Assembly (NCBI GenBank): GCA_963693305.1
Contig: OY855906.1
Coordinates: forward strand, 16,376,661-16,440,660
DNA: 64,000 bases
Source of the DNA: Meandrina meandrites
Taxonomy: Eukaryota > Cnidaria > Anthozoa > Scleractinia > Meandrinidae
Reading direction: 5' to 3'
This document shows, piece by piece, positions 52,253 to 62,137 of this stretch; positions within the stretch are counted from its first letter, which is position 1, and the number at the start of each line of letters is the position of its first letter. Below the pieces are notes generated by a model. The model was not told the origin of the DNA and searched no databases. It was given only the letters and a program-made list of their open reading frames with translations. Both the position numbers and the translations under genes were made by a program.

Positions 52253-55214
52253 AATGCATGCGCACAGGGACTAAGCGCAAACTAACAATCTGTGTAAAGT
52301 AAACCTTATATATTGAATTTATGCAGGACAGAGAGAGCGTTATTGGAGGATATGATTTCTTTTATGTATACAGATATTTCAAGAAAGGGTGTGAAAAAAA
52401 GTACCAAAGCGCACGTGACAAGACCGAAAGGTTGTCTGGGTATTCACTTGAATTTTGCATATTGAGCTAGAGGAAACGAAAACGTTTGTATTTTTGCACG
52501 TGAAGAATTTGCTTTTCCTCTCAGGAGGCCTTTATCTGTAGCTTTACTTTAACTGTTGCATGTCTTTGAAATGGGAATATTCTTCTAAAACTCAGCATGG
52601 CTAAACGCACGGAAAAGAAAACGTACAAATTCGCGTTTGTCTTGCTCATTGGTATTCACATTCAGCACGCGCAGTAGCTCTACACTTCTACCCATACTAC
52701 CTTTCGGTCTTCCGGCGTGCACTTTCGTACTTTTTACCCGACAACCTTTCTCGCAGTAGCTGTATACAGACCCAGCGGGTCGCCCACTACCTCTCGGAAC
52801 GAGTTATTTCACTGGTTCCTAAAACAATACATAACAGGCTATAACAATGCCCCTATCCCTGAATAACAATAGAGGTAGTGTTTACAGTGGGCGAATGAAA
52901 ATAGAGGTTCCAGAGAGGTAGTGTCTTACTGGACCCAGCCAGTGTTCCATTGTGTATCAGGGCGTCATAACTACGTTTTAAAACTAACAAAAACCGAATA
53001 TTTTGTAGTCAGGTCATCGTCAATCTCATCATGACGGCGTGAGTAGGAAACTTCTGTTTTTATAAATTCAAAAATTTACTTTTAGTCTATACTATGTGAA
53101 AAGGATATTTTAAGCGAATATTATGTTAATGGAATTTTTGTTCATGGCCTTCAGTATAATATCAAAATCTTCGTCGAAGTTTGATGTTTCGTTTTTTAAT
53201 ATTGACAATTGTCACGCACAAGAGCAATAATTAAAAGTCTAAGTTCCATTTTTTAAGACATGTATTCGGCATTAATGAGCCTTCATTTGATTGATAAAAT
53301 ATTAGGTTTTCATTTGAAGATTTCATGTAATATGAGTTTGTTCCCTCTAAGATTAAGCGAATTATGCATGAAAATGGGGAACCAAATTATACAGGTAGAA
53401 TTTTTAATTAAAAAAATTGGGCTCTTTAAGAGCAAATTGACTATTTACAATTATGAGGTTTGTTTACAACGGGAGAAGGCTTGGTGTAGATGAACTTCGT
53501 CCATATTAGAAAAGTTGTTTGCAATGAAAAATGCAAATATAAAATCGTTTAATTGTTTCCAAAACAAAAGGGGCAAGCTAGGTAAAGTCGGTAAAATCAA
53601 GTTCTGCAGAAACAAGAGAATACGGCATATAGACCATTTATTGGACCAAAACTACATAAGTGGAGATGAGAAAGAAAGCTGAGTTAAATACCTGTAAAAC
53701 CGAAAACACACCCGATGGATGTATTTGTTCAATAAGTCAAAATATTAAAATTGGGCACTATGTATGGTCTTATGCCATCAAATATGCAATTTTATTATAC
53801 ATTGTAGTCACTGTCTGTCTTGGCTGGCCTTATAAGGCACGCTCGAAGATTTTACGATTTAAATAAAGTTTACCATGATAATGGTTTACAGAGATTGTGG
53901 GCAAAGGATGGCACGAATAATTTCTGATCGGAATGACGTCGGAAAGGGAGCTGTCAAAAATAAATTTGTAATCACTGTTTGGCGCACTCTAATGAAAACA
54001 AGTGGGACAGAAGTTAAAAAAGGATTCCTGACAGTGCAGAATTTACGAAGTGCTCGCTCGTAAGACACATTTCACTGCTTGTGTTCGCACTGAAAAGGGC
54101 AGTGCTCACATGTTTGCAAATGCTCGCACAGGCCTTTCTGAAAAGCTAGAATCTTCCATGAATTTTACGTATAATCACTTTGTACTAGTAGTTGCGCGTT
54201 CAACCGTCAACCCGAATAATCGATTATCTTTTCTACAAATCAGAGACGTTTTTACATCAAGCCGTATATATTGTGAATCAGAAAAAGCAATTACTGTATT
54301 GGTGGATTGCTTGATGTGCACTCTACTCGAATTGCTGTTTTTAGTGAGCCAATGTTGTGGAACAGCTCAGCTACAACTGACCGACTGTTTTGAAATCCCT
54401 TTTATCACCACAAGAGTTTATCAAGAGTTCAGCGAAACAATCGCGCAAGCTTTCTTGGGGACTAAGTTCGCACCTAACAACGGCTGTCAAGGACGCCGAA
54501 ACCAGTCGGAACAAATAACAATTTTTGCTTGTGTCCTTCAGGCGCAGCGCGGTGGCGGAATGCGGGTTCGAATCCCGCTCGCGAGGCGCGTACTTTTTCT
54601 TTCTTCTAACTCTTCTTCTTCTTCTTCTTGGAAAAAAAGATGCTACAGCTAAGTGCTTGAAAAAAGGGGGACTGAACAATTAAACCTAGGAATTAACCGA
54701 TAACTTCTGTGTTTTTCGCAGTATACTGCCAAAACTAAGTTGCAGCTCGTTTCACTTACATTCAGTTTCATTTGCATTCAGTTCCACGAGGGACGATACA
54801 AGGCTACAGTGCATCTTCTCTTATTTCAGTCTGGCCAGTAAAGTGCCAGTTTTGAAGAACCTTCGTAGTTTTCGAATTATTTCATCCGATCAAAGACTAG
54901 CGAGAGCGTTCACGAGTACCGGTACTCCGGAAGCAAACGGGCGAACATATAAGTCATGTTGCTTAGCAACTTCTGGGACGAAAACCGCGGGCTCAGTCAC
55001 TTCTCGAAGAAGAGATCGCGCCATTAACTGGCACTTGTTCCACTGAATGGAGTAGTCCAGTACCTCTTGTGAACCTCTAATTTCAGAGGCCTTCTAAAAC
55101 AATATTGCTCATTGTCTTCAGGGATAGGGGCATTGTTTGTGCCCTTTGTCCTATTGTTCTTATGGCCAATCATGTAAGATGTTCAATGAGGTGCTGGTCG
55201 ACTCACTGAATATA
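52253..55214. other. Mostly no gene; one MITE and a tRNA-like scrap
   Basis: Apart from the MITE at 52777-52931, only 54541-54600 is notable: it has a B-box-like GGGTTCGAATCCCG followed by CTTCTTCTTC, probably a degraded tRNA-derived SINE. No exon pair was found; the longest ORF (54050-54652) has no recognisable domain. Confidence 0.45.
52777..52931. mobile_element. MITE, inverted-orientation copy of 37704-37860
   Basis: It starts GGGTCGCCCACTACCTCTC and ends GAGGTAGTGTCTTACTG. GACCCAGC flanks both sides (52769-52776; 52932-52939). The interior shares TAGAGGTAGTGTTTACAG and GGCGAATGAAAA with the first copy in reverse complement. Confidence 0.82.
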
Positions 55215-55388
55215 CAGTTAGACCCCGCTAATTCGAACTCGGTTATTTCGAATTCCCCGCTATTTCGAACTAAAACGCATTTCCCTTGGACTTGCCCTTC
55301 AGTCATTTACTATCGGCTATTTCGAACTCCCGCTATTTCGAACTATTTTTCGTTTCCCTTGACGGTTCTAAATAGCGGAGTTCAACTG
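55215..55388. mobile_element. pogo/Tigger-like MITE, TA TSD
   Basis: TA on both sides (55213-55214; 55389-55390). The ends are CAGTTAGACCCCGCTA and TAGCGGAGTTCAACTG, and the body repeats GCTATTTCGAACT. CAGT(T)...ACTG ends with TA duplication are typical of pogo/Tigger elements. Confidence 0.75.
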
Positions 55389-56096
55389 TATTTCGCTCTT
55401 CACGAAACTGGCGTTCAAAACATCCACCCAACGGGCAAGAATAAAAAACAAAAGAACACTGCAAGCAAAAATAAGGATCTCAAAATAACTTAAGGTGGGG
55501 TTTTACCTGAAGTTGAGTGAAATTTTAAGAGGTTTAGAGAAGGGATAGAGGAAAGAAAATTATTTTTGGAACACCACCAGACAGTTGACCCCAACGCAAG
55601 AGCATCCCAGGTTGTCAGGGAACTGTTTGGGTGTCCATCTACTAATTTTTAACTTCAAATTCCAATTTTAAAATCACATTAAATCTTTAATATTTCTTAT
55701 TTCTCCAAATTTTACTATTCCTTTGAGAAAAACTATCTCTTCCCAAACATCCCCAAAAATCACCAAAAAATTTACAAAACACCGCTAAACATAGCTTTGT
55801 GAAATGAGCAGAGGGTTTTGGGAATGCTTGAAATGGGAGCGAGAAATTCGCATTAAACCCAAGTTAAAGTGCCTATGAAGCGAAAATTTTTTTTACATGA
55901 TTGAAAAGATTACTATTTGAAATGCACAATTCCAAAGTTTGAGAATTCTACGATAAAAATTGAGAATTTTACAAGCGTTGAAAGTTGCCCTTTTATGCCT
56001 TCAAAAATGGCTAATCGATCGCGCGGCCAAAATACCACGTGACATCAAGATGTGACGTCAGTTTGTTTGCAAATGTTCAAGCAAATATGGCCGACA

Positions 56097-56251
56097 GTAG
56101 GAAAGGAGAGGACGATTTTGTGTTGCTGGTGCACCAAATAACCAAGGTAGCCAAAACACATCATAAACCAGGGCATAAGAATGTACCAATTTTCGTCAGA
56201 GCAGGTTTTGAGTGGAAACAAGGTGCAATTTGTACGAAGAAATCGCGCTGA
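56097..56251 (+). other. Short ORF at the left edge of the 5.5-kb element, unrecognised
   Basis: The ATG in CAAATATGGCC opens MADSRKGEDDFVLLVHQITK and runs about 50 codons to TKKSR-stop. It could be the first exon of the element's own protein because it begins just inside the terminal repeat. No family match was made. Confidence 0.3.
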
Positions 56252-56516
56252 TTCTCCTGATTTCAACCCCACTACGAAAGCATCGCTGTGCTCCAGTGCT
56301 CGGCACATTTCGAGAGCTCGTGCTACCAGGGAAGTTCATTTATGCTCTTTAACTTGGATTTAGCCGAGGGATGAAAACTGCAGTCTTTTGTGAAAAGGGA
56401 CTTTTTCCTTCCAGCTTACGTGAGTGCAAGAAAAGACAAGGAAGCTAACAATTTCATGTTGTCGTTCCAAAATTAAAACCCCAGCAGCACGTGATGCACC
56501 TTATGTTTGCAGCGGT

Positions 56517-56518
56517 TC

Positions 56519-56554
<36 letters not shown>

Positions 56555-58172
56555 CGTTTCGATACAAGTCGAAGTCGTTTCGATACACATGTAAAGTCGA
56601 TTCGATACAAACTGAAGTCGTTTCGATACAGAAGTAAACTCGAGAAAAGTTCAGTTTAAGTTTTTTAGTTTTTCTTCTTTGATATGTCTGATGATTTGTT
56701 GTTCTCTATTCAACAAATTAGCTAAAATTCGACTCGATTAATTGAGCCACTCGATCGATCCACGTAATTGTAATACCCAGTTTCCCCGCGGCCAAATGAG
56801 AACAAACTTTATTGAATATTTATTTAAAATACTAAGGAACGTAAACGTTGATCATGACTTTCGCAGATATGGTGGCTCCTAAAAGAGCCGTTTTTAGCGA
56901 CCTGAAAACGTCCAGTGACGAAAGCAGGGCGCGGTGGCTCCTAAAAGAGCCGTTTTTGACTTGCACAGTCTTGAACAGATGTTTTATGAAGATACCGGGC
57001 CGTTGAGGTAGGAACACGCCTTTAGTAGTTTCCTTGCACTGCGGGAACCAGAGTTGAACTCATCCCAAAGGTTGAATATCTTGGTCTGGAGGTCTCGGAA
57101 CTTTTTCTTCTGGATTCGCCGTAACTTCTTCTCGGAAACAAGCCTGATCTGAAGGGATGGCTGATCAGGAGGTACAGAGGAAGCTGGGACTTACCGGACG
57201 CGCGGCGATTCAGCCCAAGATGCCAGCCCTCGATATCATTGTTGGTTCGGATGGACTTCATGAACACGCTCCAAGAGGACGGCGGCCACGTGCTGCTTGT
57301 GATCCAGTTCCTGCCGACGTACTGCATTAACTGCTGGAGTGCTGAAAACTTACCGGTGTTGCAGATTCGATGATTCCAGCGAAAACATCCATCACATTGA
57401 ATTGCTTGCTGTCTTAGACGAACAGGTTCATCGCATACAATGCAGTTCAAAATCTGCGCAGACGCCATCGTATTAACTCGTAATAACTCGTGATAACTTG
57501 TAAAACTCGAGAATTTCTGTTGACAGTCGTAATCGTATGGGATCGTATGATCGAATGATCATTCTTCAGGCCCCAGTGTGTTTTATACACTCGAGAGGAT
57601 CGAAATATCATATCAGTTTGTTTAAAACGTTAGGATTGGTTTATTCGCTTTCATTAGAACAATAGGGTAAAATTAACAAGTTATTGAAAACAATTAGTTT
57701 ACGCGTCTATTGATATGATAATTTACAAACCTGCTGTTTCCTCACGGGTCCGTTGCATCATCGACTTGCAGGACATTATTGATCGTATTTGTGTTTCTTG
57801 ATCGTAGGCATAATATGCGCTGGAGTTATAGAAGTAGTCTCTAATGTATTTATAAGTCTCTTTTCTTGATAAATAAACTTAACTAAACCTTGGTCTCGTT
57901 TGCGTGTTCTCATTGCGGAGGAGGCTTGGGTACATGCGTTTGATTCACGCGAAGGTTTGTGGAGGTATGAGTTTGTTTCATTTATTATTAAGGCGGTTTG
58001 TGGGTTGTTCGCTTGAGTGAGTCAGTGAGTGAGTAGAGTATAGTATTCTGTATCGAAACTTCAAGTAACGTGAGTTTGTATCGAATCGACTTTACATGTG
58101 TATCGAAACGACTTCGACTTGCATCGAAACGACTTGTATCGAAACAACTTTGTATCGAAACGACCGGGTTCC
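56517..58172. mobile_element. Nested Mutator-like element with GTCGTTTCGATACA sub-repeats, 11-bp TSD
   Basis: TTTGCAGCGGT lies on both sides (56506-56516; 58173-58183). The inverted ends of about 115 bp are built of repeated AGTCGTTTCGATAC units and match their partner closely; only the outermost few bases differ. It encloses the PHD/MULE fragment on its minus strand. A 9-11-bp duplication and that ORF both point to a Mutator-like element. Confidence 0.78.
57022..57468 (-). pseudogene. MULE transposase remnant: PHD-like zinc finger fused to C-terminal motif
   Basis: Residues 1-40 form a Cys/His zinc-finger-like module (NCIVCDEPVRLRQQ, then IQCDGCFRWNHRICNTG). The following GTAAGT looks like a donor, but a new coding stretch begins within about 40 bp, ending WSVFMKSIRTNNDIEGWHLG, the motif near the C-terminus of MULE-type transposases. 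A second donor-like GGTAAGTCC follows NRRAS. The whole DDE core is missing, so the frame is an internal-deletion product with parts of two introns read through, not a functional protein. The ATG is close to GATGGCGTCTG. Confidence 0.65.
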
Positions 58173-58805
58173 TTTGCAGCGGTGTAGGAACATGTTTTCT
58201 TCGTTCGTGTTCACTTACCCTGTTCGAGTTTTGTATAGACACAATAGCTGTAAGCTTATTCCCGGTGGTCTAAAATAATGCCTGTAATGTTTTCGTTGTA
58301 CAAAAGGAATTAGAGACTTGACGAAGCCTCCATGTATACCTCCTTTGTGTTGTTCTTTAGGATGATGGTTTGTTAGGGGAGTATTTGGTGTTGTAGTTTT
58401 ATAAACAGTGTTTTTTCATTTCACTGAGAATAAACAATTTATAAATTCATATATTGATATACAATCTATGAATTACATATAACATCTTTCAAACTGGTAT
58501 AATTTGACAGTAACTGTGCCATAAGGAACAGTGGCAGATATAAACTACATTGTATAATTTTTTTGGAAATATATTTTTTTAACCAATATATTTAACTCCA
58601 CTGGCAGTTAAATTTATACTGCAGTCAATAACATTGTTGTGGTCATCTAAAAAAGATCCAACAATTTACTATGGCAGCTAAAAATGTTACGTCACATGAA
58701 TGGTTTGTGTTTGGTGGATATTGATCAATTCCATTTTTGTTTCACTTTGCCATGTAGTGCCTTTTAAAAGTGTTTCACTCGGCTGCACAAAATATACCGG
58801 GAAAC

Positions 58806-58938
58806 TTACTGCTGGGGGTAACCCTATGATGGACTAGCATCCTATCCACCTGAGAGGAGTGGAAATACTCCTAGTCTCTTCATACTACTGCTCAGGCTGG
58901 ATGGGCCACTTGGCTCGAATGCAGACTTAACCTATTAT
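58806..58938 (+). mobile_element. SINE 3' fragment (family of 61851-62137)
   Basis: It shares TTACTGCTGGGGGTAACC, GAAATACTCCTAGTC and GCAGACTTAACCT-type sequence with the full copy at 61851-62137. The tRNA head is missing. Confidence 0.75.
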
Positions 58939-59081
58939 CAGTTTAAAATGCCATTATTCAACCCTCCAAATTTATTCTTTCCCTAACTGCTTGTTTGGTT
59001 GCCAGTGAAAAATTTTAGTTGCTAAATTAAGTTCATGCTTTCAACCTTCTTCTTAATTTTCAGTTCCAATTTACATTGTAG

Positions 59082-59154
59082 TAGCCTGCGAACGCAGACG
59101 TATTTCCGGCTGTCGCTTGTCTCCGACGAAAACTAAATCTGCGTTCGCAGGCTA
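59082..59154. mobile_element. 73-bp minimal TAGCCTGCG element, 9-bp TSD
   Basis: ACATTGTAG at 59073-59081 and 59155-59163. The element starts TAGCCTGCGAACGCAGACG and ends CTGCGTTCGCAGGCTA. Its left 50 bp match the left end of 21801-24968. It is an extreme internal-deletion form. Confidence 0.88.
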
Positions 59155-61449
59155 ACATTGTAGTTGCCAGCTCCAAAATTTTAGTTGGCATGGCGACTAA
59201 AATGGTCTTAACTTGGAGGGTTGTTATTGTTTGATTAGGTTTTGAAATTAAGGGTTGCTTCAAGTATTATTTTCAAAAGGTACATCAAGGGCATATTTGT
59301 TACATTTGTTGTAATCCTTGTTGTGAATTTATGTGGTGGCCAATACTGTACAATCTCTACAAATCATTGAGTAACCAAACGACTTACAGTACTAAAAAAC
59401 AGTGCTGTCCAGGACAAGCCAGATTGTCCTGAAGGACAAAGAACTTTTCATGCTTATTTGACTAAAAGCAAAGGCATAGGTAGACAGGTAAGTGGTCTCC
59501 TAACTAAATTGTACTGAAAAGCAAACAAAGATGACTATGCAAAAATCCCATGCAATCAAAATTTCAGAACTGCCTATCCAATGGGCAAGCTGGATTTTTT
59601 TTCTAGTCCCGCTATTATGGTGTGATGCAAGTGTAACTTTTTTTTTATGCCTCTTCTCACCACATGCTCAAGGCCCCAAGTGTAACACACATAAATACAG
59701 ACTATAATTTTGTTTTATTTCAGTCACAATGCCTGTTATCATTAAATTGTTGTTATCTAATAAAACATATATACATGTAGATGTGAGTGTTTGACTGGAA
59801 AATCTACCACTCACGAAATTACATCAAGAGACTGTAGTGGCATATTTCTCCTATCCTCACAGGTGAGGAAATCTGTGATGTCATTTTGCACCACTGCACG
59901 GCTGCCGAACATTGCCAAATACCGGTTGAAAGATGGCGAGTGGTAGAGAATAAATTCAGTGAAGCCTGTATAACTCAAAGTTCAAATCATATTGTATGTC
60001 ATATGACATATCTCATTCATGAGATATTGTTCTTGCCACCATGTAAATACACTGTATGTACATTTGCAAGACTTGTCATACCATAAATGAATAAGACAAG
60101 TTCAATACATGCAAGTGAATAGCCAGCAATGTGTTTTATTTCAGTTAGAATTCCTGCTGTATATATTTCTATAATTGAGGCTGAGCCCAAAGACAACAAC
60201 AAACAAAATCACATTTCTACTGATTGTCTATCCCACCCCATTTACCCATACAGCCAGTGCAGGATTCTCTGACTATAGGCAACTACCCACATGCATCTGC
60301 AAAAAAAACAACAACAACAAATGAGCCCAAATATCAATGTCTTATGCCATCAAAAATATTATCAGTTTTATGCTAAATTTATTTAGCTTGTTTATTTGTA
60401 ATTGTAAAGAATATTTGGTATGTATGTGTCATTATTTCAGGTTGTGGCTAAAACATTAACTGTGACACAAAGTCCACAGTCCACTAAAATGTATTACCTG
60501 TTATGGGGTAAAGTATATATAGGGGTGGGCCACTGTACTAAGATCTGAAAAATATTATTCCCCTCATCACTTAAGTTGTAAACAATTTTTTTTGCACCGT
60601 AGGAATTGCCCTTTATGCACTATCCTGAACAATCGCTGCACGCGGAAAGAGGACAATATTGTCATGGATCAGAACCGTGAATAATCAATAATTGTAAAAG
60701 AATTAATGTATATGCTGTGGAATTGCCCTTACTCGTAGCAGATACTAGAATTACATTTATAAAAAACCTTCCAAACGGTACTGCCATGTGTAAAATGTTA
60801 AGAGCAGCACCAGCTTCGACATTGCAAGAATACTTGGTATCAGGGCGCCCTGCTTGGTATGAAACAACAAATGCTATCGAAATTATACAAACCATGAGTT
60901 TACTGCAATTTCTCTTTCGTTTCTGGCCTGCAACACTGCTGAAGTAAGGTCATAAAGGTCAGTTTCTTCGATCCTTCCGCAGTTTTCATGTCCACTTCGA
61001 TATCGGCCAGTGCTTCGTCTTCGTACGGCTTTATTTTTCGCCGAAAAATACTTCGACATCTTTCCCTTCTTCCTCCAAAATATCTTCTTCGCCAGAGCTA
61101 TCTGATGGTTCCAAAAAGCTACTCGATTCAGGGTCACGAGACAAGTTTTATATCTCATAAATTTCTCCTTTGCGACTGAAAATCAATGGGCGTAAACAAA
61201 GTTTGCAAACAAACTGACGTCACACGCTGGAATTTCGCGATAAATTCGGACCCAGTCCTCTAGACATTTTTGAAGCAAAAATAGCTAACTTTTAGCGCTT
61301 GTAAAACGGACAATTTTTATCGTACAATTCTTAAACTTTGGAATTGTGTATTTTAAATAGCAAACTTTTGAATTATGAAATAAAAAAATTTCGCTTCATA
61401 GGCACTTTAAGCGGTGTAAAAACGGGCTTCAGGTGAACCCCCGCCTTAA

Positions 61450-61850
61450 GAGGAATTTTCATTAAAATAAGATAAGCATTTACTCTCCTACCCTTCATCC
61501 TCTCTCGGTTAACGTGAAAATAATACTGATTAGATTTGTATATTATTGACGTTTGAAAAATCTGACGATATGTTCACTTTTACGAGTATCAACCAGAAAA
61601 ATATACAAAGGAAGACTTAGCATTATTTTTCTTGTACTATTTCTTGCCGCGGTAAAATAAAGGTATAGAAACGCGAACATATTGTTTCGGTATTTAAGAT
61701 CGTGCAAGATATCCAAAATTTAAGTTTCTCCGACATACGCTTTTCCATTTTTATTTCTATTATGCCAACTATTTTAACTAGTAACTGGTAATACAGAAAT
61801 TGTCGCAGTTCACGGGCATGACATTTAGGATCACAACGAATTGGTTGGCG
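61450..61850. other. No gene seen
   Basis: AT-rich single-copy-looking sequence with no repeats or exon signals noted. Confidence 0.4.
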
Positions 61851-62137
61851 GGAGGCACAGTGGCCCCTAGGTTAGAGCGCTGGACTCTGGATCGAGCGAT
61901 CGAGGTTCGAGCCTTTGTCAGAGTAACGGCGTTGTGTTCTCGGGCAAGACACTTTACTCTCACAGTGTCTTTCTCCACCCAGGTGTATAAATGGGTACAA
62001 GCGAGTTTACTGCTGGGGGTAACCTGCGATGGTCTAGCATCTCATCCAGGGGGGAGTAGAAATACTCCTAGTCGCTTCATGCTACGGGCCCGGCCGGATG
62101 AGCCACTCGGCTCGTATACAGACTTAACCTTTACCTA
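61851..62137 (+). mobile_element. tRNA-derived SINE with long 3' domain
   Basis: The head GGAGGCACAGTGGCCCCTAG has an A-box-like part, and GAGGTTCGAGCC is a B box. The body has GGGCAAGACACTTTACTC and GTGTATAAATGGGTACAAG, then the conserved 3' domain also found at 58806-58938. Confidence 0.8.

Larger units (their letters stand above)
55868..61406. mobile_element. 5.5-kb TTAA-flanked element, AGTGCCTATGAAG ends
   Basis: TTAA at 55864-55867 and 61407-61410; the target is the repeat above. Inverted ends run about 190 bp with moderate divergence (AGTGCCTATGAAGCGAAA, GAATTCTACGATAAAAATTG, TTTGCAAA(C/T) blocks). These are the same ends as 28819-29597. The interior holds weak ORFs at both edges (56097-56249 plus; 61158-60883 minus, with an acid-rich stretch in another frame) and several younger insertions. 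No DDE/piggyBac domain was recognised. Confidence 0.82.
55494..61445. mobile_element. Outer TTAA-flanked repeat, split by a 5.5-kb element
   Basis: TTAA at 55490-55493 and 61446-61449. The ends GGTGGGGTTTTACCTGAAG and the complement of GGCGGGGGTTCACCTGAAG are inverted. The two parts (55494-55863 and 61408-61445) together match the solo copy at 47169-47545. Confidence 0.82.

Noticed and set aside
54050..54652. 200-codon ORF
   Set aside because: The end runs through a tRNA-like scrap and a CTT repeat; the rest has no domain that I recognise.
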